A stretch of 24,818 bases of DNA from a virus. Position numbers and translations under genes: made by a program. Positions 1 to 8,363 of this stretch are shown here, in pieces. Location: the IMG/VR virus record IMGVR_UViG_3300013094_000266, positions 1 to 24,818 of that record. One strand, 5' to 3'. Positions within the stretch are counted from its first letter, which is position 1. The number at the start of each line of letters is the position of its first letter. The notes beneath the pieces were generated by a model. The model did not search any database. It had not been told where the DNA came from and saw only the letters and a list, made by a program, of their open reading frames with translations.

Positions 1-1224
1 ATTCATTTAAAAGAAATAGCGGGATTAGATCTACAAACGAGAGGTTCTTTGGTAGAATCTTCTGTTATTCTTGGTCAAAATCAAAAAGACATCATGAATT
101 CCGTGTTTGCTCAAGTCAAAGGACTTAAACAAGCCACAGGAATTCAATTGGATCAAAAAGGAGTTCTTAAGGAAGCATCGAATCTTGGAGGTTATCTAGG
201 ATTATCCTTTGCCAAATACCCAGCGCAATTGACCAAGAGCTTGATTTCTATCAAAGCCATGGGACTTGAGTTAAAACAACTTGACTCAATGGCCAGCTCT
301 TTCTTGGACTTCGAGTCAAGCATATCCAGCGAGTTCGAAGCGCAGTTATTGACCGGCAAAGACATCAACTTAACCAAAGCCAGAGAGTTGTTCTTGAATA
401 ACGACTTGGCCGGCGCAGCCCAAGAAATTACGAGTCAAGTCGGTAGCTCTGCTGATTTCATGAAGATGAACAGAATCCAGGCAGAATCCTTAGCGAAAGC
501 CATGGGAATGACCAGGGATCAAATGGGAGACATGTTGAAGAAGCAAGAGTATATGTCTAAGATCGGAGCCAAAGACACGGATAACGCTCAGAAACAGTAC
601 CAGTTAGCATTAGCAAAATACGGTACTCAAAAAGAAATGTCAGCAATGCTTGGAGAAGATACAGCTAATGCTATCATGAACGCGTCTGCTCAAGAAAAGA
701 TCGCAGGATTAATGGACAAAATTAAACAAGGATTTATTGATTTAATATCAAATAGTAATATCACTGGTTTTATAGATAGAGCTATTAAGTGGCTTGGAGA
801 AAAAGGAACTATTGAATATATAATTAGTAAAATAAAAGGATTCTTTTCTACTGTCTTGACTGTTACTGGAAATGTAGTCGGTGGAATCATGAAATTTTTG
901 AACTATATTCCTGGAATTAACATAGACGAAGGGTTGATAGAAACTGTTTCCAACTTGGGTAGATCTTTGGGTACGGCAACAATCGGTGGAGGAAACGCAT
1001 TCGCAACTCCAGCTACTGTATCCGAAAACAAAGCAAAATCCGAAGCTGGCAAAACACAAGTGACTCCACCTCAAAATCAATTTGCGGGCGGAGCTTCGCC
1101 AATAGTTAACCTTAACGTAACTAACAAACTTGATCCTATTACCGGTAAATCCGTAGTGGAAGTAACTGACGTTAGTTATTCTCCAAATTTGGACAAAACT
1201 GCTAATCATTCAAACGGTCATTAA
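1..1224 (+). CDS. Tape measure protein, C-terminal part (5' end outside window)
   Basis: The frame is open from base 1, so this is the last 407 residues of a longer protein; a TTG at 49 is an internal codon, not a convincing start. The product is helical, with a segment resembling phage tape measure proteins: a DFESSISSEFEAQLLTG stretch followed by short helices rich in Lys, Gln and Ala. Near the C-terminus there is a hydrophobic Gly-rich stretch (bases about 735-930) of the kind tape measures use to line the tail lumen or cross the membrane on DNA delivery. The tail ends in a polar Asn/Thr-rich segment. Position just upstream of baseplate-type genes fits the usual order of a long-tailed phage. 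Bases about 718-900 use more AAT and TAT codons than the surroundings. Confident that it is a tail protein, fairly confident that it is the tape measure. Confidence 0.75.
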   Translation: MHLKEIAGLDLQTRGSLVESSVILGQNQKDIMNSVFAQVKGLKQATGIQLDQKGVLKEASNLGGYLGLSFAKYPAQLTKSLISIKAMGLELKQLDSMASSFLDFESSISSEFEAQLLTGKDINLTKARELFLNNDLAGAAQEITSQVGSSADFMKMNRIQAESLAKAMGMTRDQMGDMLKKQEYMSKIGAKDTDNAQKQYQLALAKYGTQKEMSAMLGEDTANAIMNASAQEKIAGLMDKIKQGFIDLISNSNITGFIDRAIKWLGEKGTIEYIISKIKGFFSTVLTVTGNVVGGIMKFLNYIPGINIDEGLIETVSNLGRSLGTATIGGGNAFATPATVSENKAKSEAGKTQVTPPQNQFAGGASPIVNLNVTNKLDPITGKSVVEVTDVSYSPNLDKTANHSNGH

Positions 1225-1243
1225 TACCATAACAACTAACTAA

Positions 1244-3097
1244 ATGCCAAAATTAGTCGACTTAAAAACATCGTTAAAGGACCTTAAATTCGGTAAGGAT
1301 CAAATTGGTGGAGGAAACTCTGGTCAACCTTATCAAACTTTTTCCATACCAGACGATAATGCTACTCCACTAATTACGGACTTTTGGCAAAATAACAACT
1401 CTAGCTTGGACTACCCTATCAGAGGTGGTAGTTTAATTGGATCGGATATCGGTGCTTACACTTTAAACGGACAAATAGACAAGAACAGAATACAAAAGTT
1501 CTTAAAAGATCCAAACAGAGGTAGAAACTTCATACAAAAACAGGTAGGATTACAGAGATCGAATCCTTTGATGGAGACCGGTAACGCGGACAGCAGCAAC
1601 ATTTTAAGCACGATTCAAAACATAATTGGTCCTATTCCAAGCGTTTTATTGGGATTGGGTTCAAATTTGGGAGGACTGTTCAATTTTACTGGAGCAGGAG
1701 GAAACAATCAAATTTACAACGACGGCAAAAATACTTTGGCTCAAGTCTTGGCTTCTGGCACAGGAGTGCACATAGAAAGAGCCGGAAAAATACCTTTCGA
1801 TACCAACGCTAGATATTATACAGACGTAGTAGGAGCTCAGTTGTATTACAATACCAACGAAGTTTCTCAAGTGAATCGTTTGTTACTATTACAAAGTAGC
1901 AAATTGTCTTCTGGAATTTCGGGCAATCAGTATAAAAGTATTCCTATCAACGCTCTTGGACTTGGTATATCCCCAAGAAATTTGATATTGTTCGATTATC
2001 CTGGAGGTCCTAACTCAACTTACGGCGTAGGCAATACTACAATATTAAGATCAGTAAACAGTTCGGAAGCTTACGACCTAACGCAAGATCCTAGTTCCAA
2101 TTCGCCTTTTCCTAACGTATTCACTATGGCTTACGAGCAAATAATGAATGCGCAAAACAACACTCCTCAAAGTTTGGCTTCTAACGGTCAAAATAGAAAC
2201 GCAACTACTTTAAACGATTATAGAAAAGTTACGGGAGCTCCGGCAGGAAGTAACGTTTGGGACAAATCGGAAGGCGTAGACTATAGATTCTACAACAACG
2301 GTGTGGATAAAATGAACAGCGCAAACTTGGCAGCGTTAATAGCAAACGATCCTTTCGAGAACATAACTCCAGGATCTGACTCTGACGACATCATAAAGTT
2401 TGGATTCGAATGTATGAGCAACGATTACGTTGGTCAATCCACTCCGCTTTTCTTTAGAGCGTTTTTGACCAATGGAATAAACGACAATAACAGCGGTGAA
2501 TGGGGTTCTTTTAAATACATGGGTAGAGGTGAAACGTTTTACACTTATCAAGGATTCAATAGATCTATATCTTTTGGATTCAAGATAGCAGTATTTTCTC
2601 AACAAGAAATAAAACCTTTATACAATAAATTAAATTATTTAGTTTCACAGGTATATCCTGACTATTCAAGCGCTGGATACATGAGAGCGCCAATAGTTAA
2701 GTTAACAATAGGAGATTATTTGTACAGAGTTCCAGGAGTTTTAGAGAGCGTGAATTTGACAGTAGACAACGGTACTCCATGGGAGTTGACAAGTTACGGT
2801 ACGAACAATCAAGACGTTGCTCAAGTTCCAAAAGTAATAGAAGTTGCCGTATCGTTCAAACCAATATTCGACGAGTTACCTAGAAGATCGGTTCCAGGAA
2901 GCGATCCTACTCAAACCGTTGGATCCGCGATTGTGGGTAGAAGAGGATTTTTGAACGTGACTACTGGTAGCTTACAAGTTCCTAAGCCTATATTGAATGC
3001 GCAACCGGTACAAACTACTAGAACTACTCCTACGACTTTCGATAAAACTAATTTGACATTACAATCAAATCCAACGGGTATAGTGCCTAAAAAATAA
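1244..3097 (+). CDS. Tail/baseplate structural protein, 617 aa
   Basis: I do not recognise a named family. The gene starts 19 bases after the tape measure gene with an A-rich ATG context and no Shine-Dalgarno sequence. The N-terminal 110 residues are polar and Asn/Gly-rich. The C-terminal third is beta-rich; residues about 420-560 contain a GFNRSISFGFKIAVFSQQEI stretch, then a segment about a YLYRVPG turn and a closing PKVIEVAVSFKPIFDELP strand. This pattern of paired strands (a position-setting line followed by an expected-shape line) resembles tail-tube-initiator or baseplate tube proteins that sit beside LysM-type proteins. No transmembrane segment or catalytic motif is evident. Its location between the tape measure and a gp53-like gene supports a role in the tail tip or baseplate. 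The function is inferred from context. Confidence 0.7.
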   Translation: MPKLVDLKTSLKDLKFGKDQIGGGNSGQPYQTFSIPDDNATPLITDFWQNNNSSLDYPIRGGSLIGSDIGAYTLNGQIDKNRIQKFLKDPNRGRNFIQKQVGLQRSNPLMETGNADSSNILSTIQNIIGPIPSVLLGLGSNLGGLFNFTGAGGNNQIYNDGKNTLAQVLASGTGVHIERAGKIPFDTNARYYTDVVGAQLYYNTNEVSQVNRLLLLQSSKLSSGISGNQYKSIPINALGLGISPRNLILFDYPGGPNSTYGVGNTTILRSVNSSEAYDLTQDPSSNSPFPNVFTMAYEQIMNAQNNTPQSLASNGQNRNATTLNDYRKVTGAPAGSNVWDKSEGVDYRFYNNGVDKMNSANLAALIANDPFENITPGSDSDDIIKFGFECMSNDYVGQSTPLFFRAFLTNGINDNNSGEWGSFKYMGRGETFYTYQGFNRSISFGFKIAVFSQQEIKPLYNKLNYLVSQVYPDYSSAGYMRAPIVKLTIGDYLYRVPGVLESVNLTVDNGTPWELTSYGTNNQDVAQVPKVIEVAVSFKPIFDELPRRSVPGSDPTQTVGSAIVGRRGFLNVTTGSLQVPKPILNAQPVQTTRTTPTTFDKTNLTLQSNPTGIVPKK

Positions 3098-3103
3098 TTT
3101 TAA

Positions 3104-3412
3104 ATGTTCAACAGATACCAAACCATATCAATACAGAGCGATCCGGTTAGCGGAAGTCAATTCTTTGCAAACGCAATCTACCCTGACATTCCCGTAACCG
3201 ACGACGACGCTTACGTTGTTACTACGATGGGAGACAGATTGGACATAATGGCCCAAAACTTTTACAACGACGTAGACTTTTGGTGGATCATAGCCTCAGC
3301 AAATTCTTTGACTGGAGATTCTTTATTTCCTCCAGTTGGAATGCAGTTAAGAATTCCTGCAAATTTGGTGAGCATAGTAAACAGTTACAAAAAAATAAAC
3401 TCAATTAGATAA
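3104..3412 (+). CDS. LysM/gp53-like baseplate wedge protein
   Basis: A 102-residue protein with the compact LysM-like pattern found in phage tail proteins (gpX of P2, gp53 of T4). Residues about 43-67 read GDRLDIMAQNFYNDVDFWWI then an AN pair, and about 20 residues on comes a GMQLRIP turn; the WW-I-A-AN and P-G-QLRIP positions are the hallmarks. Such proteins lie in the baseplate wedge or at the tail tip, and the family points to a contractile (myovirus) tail. It begins 6 bases after the 617-aa gene, and its TAA stop overlaps the ATG of the next gene by one base (TAATG), so translational coupling is likely. The length suits a minimal gp53/LysM protein. Confidence 0.8.
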   Translation: MFNRYQTISIQSDPVSGSQFFANAIYPDIPVTDDDAYVVTTMGDRLDIMAQNFYNDVDFWWIIASANSLTGDSLFPPVGMQLRIPANLVSIVNSYKKINSIR

Positions 3413-6400
3413 TGGCCGGATTGGACAATAAAATATCTAACGTATTAGGCGCTGCGTTACCGTATTGGTTAAAGAAACAAATACAGTTAAGATCTCAATA
3501 CAATAACCAAGCTAATAGAGACGACCTAAACATTTCTTATCTTACGAATCAAACCGCATGGGTAAGATTGGTTTCTTCTATTAATATCAACGGAAAAAAT
3601 GGAATGGACCAATTGAGCGATGACATGAGTTATTTTAAAAATACTCTTGGAATATCCGACTTAAATAGTCCTGCGGATTTGGCCAAAAAATACATGCTGT
3701 TCGGTGGAACTACACAATACATAAACGAGAATCAAAATAAATTACGATTCGGTCTTGGTCAGGACGGTGCTTACGGAATGCTTGGAGAACAGGAGATAAA
3801 CAAATTCGGTTACAGACCAATGCCAGGTATTACGGACGTTAAGATAGACACACAAGGTAGATTGGGATCGGTTAGAATGGCCACAATCAATTTCAAAGTT
3901 TGGGACAAAATGCAGTTGGACATTATGGACGCACTGTACTTCAAGCTTGGATACACAATGTTGTTGGAATGGGGCCACACAGTTTACATAAGTCAAGAAG
4001 CTAATTCTGACGTACAGTTTAACTACTCTGAATTCTACGCGATAGATCCTTTCCAACCAGGCATAACTAAAGAGAAGCTTAATTTACAATTGGCTCAAAA
4101 CTCAAGAAAAGCGCAAGGAAATTACGACGGTATGTTGGGCATAGTTACCAACTTCAATTTTTCTTTTACGCAAGAGGGTGGATACGATTGTAGTTTAAAA
4201 ATCGTAGGACTTGGTGCTATCGGAGATTCTTTAAAGATAAACAACCCATCTAGTTTACCCGACGTTGTTAAGTCGCAAGTAAGAGCTTATTTGGACTTGA
4301 TCAATAAAAAACAACAAGAAGCTGCTGCTAAAGCTGCGCAAGATTCCGCTGATGCGCAAAGTGCAGTTTTAGCTGCGGACAAGAAAAACGCAGAAGGATT
4401 AGTCACAGGAGATTCTTACGTTGACGCTGTGTATAAAAACAGAGGAGATAGCGATTTTATTTACGCGTACGATTCTAATTCTACCGTAGTATATTCTTCT
4501 CAAGGTGCAGCAGAAACTCCGCTAAACCAAAATCAAATACTAAAAAACTTATTCTATTTCAACAATACGTTCGCCGTTCCTCAGGTAAAAAACTTTTTAG
4601 CCGGAACCAAAGCTGCAGCGGCTTCTACTACGATGTATTTGAATTTGGATCTGTTGAACAAAGAAGCAAACAACAATAAAATATTCGCTCAAACTAGAGC
4701 CAAGGATTATACGGATATTTTAGCGTACAACGAATCGTTAGATTACAAAACTATCAATAGTACTGGCGCTGTAGGATTCGAAACCGGTCTTTACGGTGTA
4801 AGATCGAGTAACATAGCAGGCGGACTTCAAGTTACATGGATTCAATATCCTCAAACTTTTAATTCCGGCAAAAGCATTACGTATAGAGCGGAATTAACGA
4901 TGCCCCAATTCTTAACGAACCAAAGCACTAACAATCGAGTTAATTTATTAAAGCTTAATTACATTAACGGTAATAGCAGCGTGTATTCTTTCTATAAAAT
5001 TCACGATAAAATAGCTGCAGCGTTAAAGGACTATCAAAATGGTTGGTTCGTAGACTCTGAAGGAAAATACAACGATCGTGCGATAAAAGCGTTCGCGCCT
5101 GGAATATACAAGGACACATTAACCAACGATACTCCTACTTTGGGATTATTGTTGTATAAAAAAATTACTGTACCTATACACATCATTATTAGCGATCAAA
5201 CTAAAAACTCTTCAGGAACTGTATCGGTTAATACTTCAGATCAACTTATAAATTACGATTTGTACATTGGACTAAGACTTAACGACGCTGCAATGATTAC
5301 TAATTTCATTCAGACCGGTTACGTAGCCACCAAAGACGCGCAATTGGCCGCGATTCAAAGAGAGTTCGATCAAAAGGCAAAACAACTAAACGCGAGCTTA
5401 CAACCAGGAGAAGCCGCAAATCAAGAATCGGTAGACGCTCAAATAGATTCTTCGTTAAGGTATCAATCTAACTTAGAGTTGGCAATAAAAGCCATAGAGT
5501 TGTATTCTTTAACTCAAGCCGTTAACGAGGCAAACTTAGACCTTGGTAGAACTGTAAAGAGCTATTCTTTGTCTACTGATCCTCACAGAAAGTTCTTGAA
5601 CAACATAATGAAATACGGAGTGTTCAACGGATTCTTGGACTCTTTATTCGACGGTACGATAAAGGACGATTCTACTTACGGAACCGAGGAAGAATACGTA
5701 AACAAGCTGATAGACGCTAACGACGACGATAGATTCAAAATATTCGCGAAGTACGGGTTCAACAGCTCTATTATGGGCGGAAAAATCAACGCCAAGATAA
5801 AAGACGGGCAAGTTGGAGTTCCTGCTGTAGATTACTCAGAGCTAACAATTACTTACGTAATACCGTACGAAATAAATCAACCTATCGAAGGCAGCGGGCA
5901 AATTATCCACCCAGTGTACATGCAATTGGGATTCTTATTGATGATCATAAACGCAATGTCTACGATCTACGAATCAGAGCCAATAGACGCAAACACAACG
6001 AGTCCGCAAAACAAACCGTTAGTGTATCTAGACTTCAATCCAGAGACTAATCTGTGTTTGACAAACTCTTTACAATTTACTACCAATCCGTTTAGTTTCT
6101 TGATACCACTGCAAGCGACTTTGGCCGATTACAAAACTTTGTTCTCTTCCAACACTATAGACGATTCCAAGAACGAGATCAAAGCTCCAACTTCTGGGTC
6201 CACTTCAAAGTTATACGATCCTGAACACGATCCCAACATTTCTGGCGCTTTACCTAAATTTAGAGCCGGTGGAAACAAGGACGCTTACAGAGGAAAGACG
6301 ATGAAGATATTGGTTAGCTGTGAGTACGTTCTTAATCTGATCAAAGAATTTGCCGATCACAATGGATTGAACAAAGTATTCTTAAAACCTTTCTTGGACC

Positions 6401-7671
6401 AACTCTTAGTAGATATGAACAAGTCCTTGGGAGCCATGAATATTTTTAGAGTTGCCTACGACGATACTTCTAACTGCTTTACAATTGTGGACGATCAGGT
6501 TCAACCGTTAGCAGAAGGCGAAGAAGCGGTTTCGCAGAACGCAACCGATACCATGCCAGTGTACGGAGTTAATTCTATCGCGAAGTCTTTGAACATTCAA
6601 ACAGAGATATCGAGCAACTTATCGAACATGGTTGCAATATCGGCCAACTCAAACTCTGCGGATCAATCTGCAAACTCTACAAACGCCAGTAGCTACGGAT
6701 TCATAAACAATTCTTACAGAGACAGATACATTCCTGTAAGAAAGGATTTGAGCGCAGACGAAATTAAAAATCAAAAGGCGCAAGAGTTAGCAAGAGAAAA
6801 AGCGCAATACGATTCTATATTAAAAGCTGAGCAGAAGTTCAATACCTCCATAAAATTATTTTACAGTACCATTCAACCAAACAAGGACGACGTAAGTCAA
6901 GCGACCAACTACTACATCGATAGAAGTACGAAGACGAATAACCAACCTGGTCCCACTAGATCTTCCGCAATGATTCCTGTATCTGTCAATTTTACCACTC
7001 ACGGAATATCTGGATTCCACATGGGGCACGCGTTTACTTTACCGTCTGACATATTACCTTACACGTACTCCAGCAGACACACTCCAACTTTAAAAGACGT
7101 AACTGCTACCGATCCTACTTCGGACGTAAAAGTTGCATTCGCTACGGTTGGTCTAAGTCACACAATTCAAGGAAACGTTTGGGACACATCGATAAAGGGA
7201 AGCATGATTCTTATAAAAGATCAAAACGCTTTTTCGAACGCAACCATAAATACTTCGTACAGCAACGCTCCTTTATTAGTGATAAATTCAAATGCAAATA
7301 TTCCAAACGCACAAGGTCAAATACTTGTGCTAGCCACTTATTATGGTTTTAAAGGAGATAAATTAAAAGACACTAATTCAATAAAAGGAATTGGAAACAG
7401 AAATAATCAATTAGTAGAAACCCAATCAGGGCAAGGCAATTCTGTCGCTCTTAAGAAAAGTACAGCAGACGCCATTGGCGTAAAGAACGGCGACAATGTA
7501 TTGGTAACCATTCCAGATGGTCGCTCTATTATAGTTAAATACGATGATACAATACCTGAATACGATCAAGGCACAAGAATAGATTTCTATAATCCAAGCG
7601 CAGATAAAAACGGAGGAAAGTCTACATTTTCATTTGTCGGCAAGAGCGTATTAATTCAAAAAGCTAAATAA
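3412..7671 (+). CDS. Giant baseplate hub-like structural protein, 1419 aa
   Basis: One of the largest proteins in the window. Residues about 120-190 contain the pattern RPMPGI, then LGS, then a run ending in LLEWGHT, which I associate with large tail/baseplate proteins of T4-like and Bacteroidota phages. Residues about 295-335 form an Ala/Lys/Gln-rich, probably coiled, linker. Residues about 1196-1270 carry a hub-type pattern: HGISGFHMGHAFTLP, a YTYSS strand, then VGLSHTIQGNVWDTSIKGSM, like the late-control-D/gp27 hub fold. The last 115 residues read like a small double-psi beta-barrel (VALKKSTADAIGVKNGDNV, then a DQGTRIDFYNP turn). That last domain is encoded by DNA with different codon use (see mosaic feature at 7321-7970). 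It overlaps the previous gene by one base and ends one base before the next. Hub assignment is inference; virion role is well supported. Confidence 0.75.
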   Translation: MAGLDNKISNVLGAALPYWLKKQIQLRSQYNNQANRDDLNISYLTNQTAWVRLVSSININGKNGMDQLSDDMSYFKNTLGISDLNSPADLAKKYMLFGGTTQYINENQNKLRFGLGQDGAYGMLGEQEINKFGYRPMPGITDVKIDTQGRLGSVRMATINFKVWDKMQLDIMDALYFKLGYTMLLEWGHTVYISQEANSDVQFNYSEFYAIDPFQPGITKEKLNLQLAQNSRKAQGNYDGMLGIVTNFNFSFTQEGGYDCSLKIVGLGAIGDSLKINNPSSLPDVVKSQVRAYLDLINKKQQEAAAKAAQDSADAQSAVLAADKKNAEGLVTGDSYVDAVYKNRGDSDFIYAYDSNSTVVYSSQGAAETPLNQNQILKNLFYFNNTFAVPQVKNFLAGTKAAAASTTMYLNLDLLNKEANNNKIFAQTRAKDYTDILAYNESLDYKTINSTGAVGFETGLYGVRSSNIAGGLQVTWIQYPQTFNSGKSITYRAELTMPQFLTNQSTNNRVNLLKLNYINGNSSVYSFYKIHDKIAAALKDYQNGWFVDSEGKYNDRAIKAFAPGIYKDTLTNDTPTLGLLLYKKITVPIHIIISDQTKNSSGTVSVNTSDQLINYDLYIGLRLNDAAMITNFIQTGYVATKDAQLAAIQREFDQKAKQLNASLQPGEAANQESVDAQIDSSLRYQSNLELAIKAIELYSLTQAVNEANLDLGRTVKSYSLSTDPHRKFLNNIMKYGVFNGFLDSLFDGTIKDDSTYGTEEEYVNKLIDANDDDRFKIFAKYGFNSSIMGGKINAKIKDGQVGVPAVDYSELTITYVIPYEINQPIEGSGQIIHPVYMQLGFLLMIINAMSTIYESEPIDANTTSPQNKPLVYLDFNPETNLCLTNSLQFTTNPFSFLIPLQATLADYKTLFSSNTIDDSKNEIKAPTSGSTSKLYDPEHDPNISGALPKFRAGGNKDAYRGKTMKILVSCEYVLNLIKEFADHNGLNKVFLKPFLDQLLVDMNKSLGAMNIFRVAYDDTSNCFTIVDDQVQPLAEGEEAVSQNATDTMPVYGVNSIAKSLNIQTEISSNLSNMVAISANSNSADQSANSTNASSYGFINNSYRDRYIPVRKDLSADEIKNQKAQELAREKAQYDSILKAEQKFNTSIKLFYSTIQPNKDDVSQATNYYIDRSTKTNNQPGPTRSSAMIPVSVNFTTHGISGFHMGHAFTLPSDILPYTYSSRHTPTLKDVTATDPTSDVKVAFATVGLSHTIQGNVWDTSIKGSMILIKDQNAFSNATINTSYSNAPLLVINSNANIPNAQGQILVLATYYGFKGDKLKDTNSIKGIGNRNNQLVETQSGQGNSVALKKSTADAIGVKNGDNVLVTIPDGRSIIVKYDDTIPEYDQGTRIDFYNPSADKNGGKSTFSFVGKSVLIQKAK

Positions 7672-7970
7672 TATGTCAGCAAAATATTATCCATCATTTA
7701 GAATAAAAGAGAATAGATCCACAAAAGGACAAGATTTTATACTTAATGGTAATGCATATTCAGGTCCTTATTATACTACTTTTTCTGGCCAAAATTTTAG
7801 TGGACCTAATCCAATAATAGGCCCCAATGAATTATTAACTCCGATTACAGATTATTCAAATACTGCCTTGGGTCTTTCTTCTATTCAAGAAAGTTCAGCG
7901 CTAAAACAACAACTAATAAAAGCTACTAAAATAAGTAGCACAAATAGTAAACCTCTAGTGTCCTATTTTC
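7321..7970 (+). other. Mosaic segment with different codon usage spanning two virion genes
   Basis: Codon choice changes over this stretch. In bases 7673-7970 I count 8 AAT and 0 AAC for Asn, and 7 TAT and 0 TAC for Tyr. In 7971-8305 of the same gene the counts are 2 AAT, 9 AAC, 1 TAT and 7 TAC. The end of the 1419-aa gene from about 7321 is milder (6 AAT, 3 AAC; 7 GAT, 3 GAC). The right edge near 7970 is sharp, the left edge diffuse. It looks like a recombined segment carrying the C-terminal domain of one protein and the N-terminal half of the next. Confidence 0.6.
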
Positions 7971-8305
7971 CCAACCCAATCCAAAGCGATTACAACTTGG
8001 GTTACATTAACAGATATTTTGCTAAACAGATAAATAACAAAGGTTACATCACAGAAATTTCTCCTCAACAATACACAGACATACAAAATGGTGCAGCTGG
8101 ATACGATACGTCGATGTTACAGACGGTGTCTATCGCATGGAAATTGACCGGGCCATTGAACTCAATAAGAATCAGTCAGTACGATATTAGAGCCGGTATA
8201 ATCGACACGAACAAAAGATTGGTCGAAGCTGCAAACCCCAACTTCTTCGGTCTAATAGAATTCATCGGTGGAAACTACTCGAAGTTCGCTAAACCCACTG
8301 CATAA
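7673..8305 (+). CDS. Virion structural protein of unknown function, 210 aa
   Basis: No family recognised. The N-terminal half is rich in Gly, Pro, Asn, Ser and Tyr, with a FSGPNPIIGPNE turn, suggesting an extended beta or loop structure typical of tail accessory proteins. The C-terminal half (from about residue 100) is more regular, with VSIAWKLTGPLN, ISQYDIRAGI and FFGLIEFIGG segments. No signal peptide, transmembrane helix or catalytic motif is visible. It starts one base after the stop of the 1419-aa baseplate protein, so it is probably co-translated with it and may be its partner. The two halves differ in codon usage: AAT/TAT only up to about base 7970, AAC/TAC mostly after that, so the gene itself seems to be a recombinant. 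The CATAAATA at its stop is discussed under rejected items. Confidence 0.7.
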   Translation: MSAKYYPSFRIKENRSTKGQDFILNGNAYSGPYYTTFSGQNFSGPNPIIGPNELLTPITDYSNTALGLSSIQESSALKQQLIKATKISSTNSKPLVSYFPNPIQSDYNLGYINRYFAKQINNKGYITEISPQQYTDIQNGAAGYDTSMLQTVSIAWKLTGPLNSIRISQYDIRAGIIDTNKRLVEAANPNFFGLIEFIGGNYSKFAKPTA

Positions 8306-8337
8306 ATAAATTACTCAATGTCAATGAGATAGTATAT

Positions 8338-8363
8338 GTTTACCTCCAATAAAGGTTATAAAC
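8338..8363 (+). promoter_or_regulatory. Hairpin ending at the start codon of the short polymerase gene
   Basis: GTTTACCT (8338-8345) can pair with AGGT (8353-8356) and AAAC (8360-8363), leaving a three-base TAT bulge and a seven-base loop. The stem ends immediately before the ATG at 8364 and buries the only purine-rich stretch (AAAGG) in the leader. If formed, it would limit ribosome access. This is a hand-drawn structure with no energy calculation. Confidence 0.35.

Noticed and set aside
748-1209. 153-codon open frame on the minus strand
   Set aside because: It is wholly antisense to the tape measure gene, gives a low-complexity Ser/Tyr-rich product without motifs, and no gene in the window is otherwise on the minus strand.
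8312-8330. CTCAATGTCAATGAG as an operator palindrome
   Set aside because: Only the outer four pairs plus a few inner ones match; it is as likely to be chance in A/T-rich DNA.
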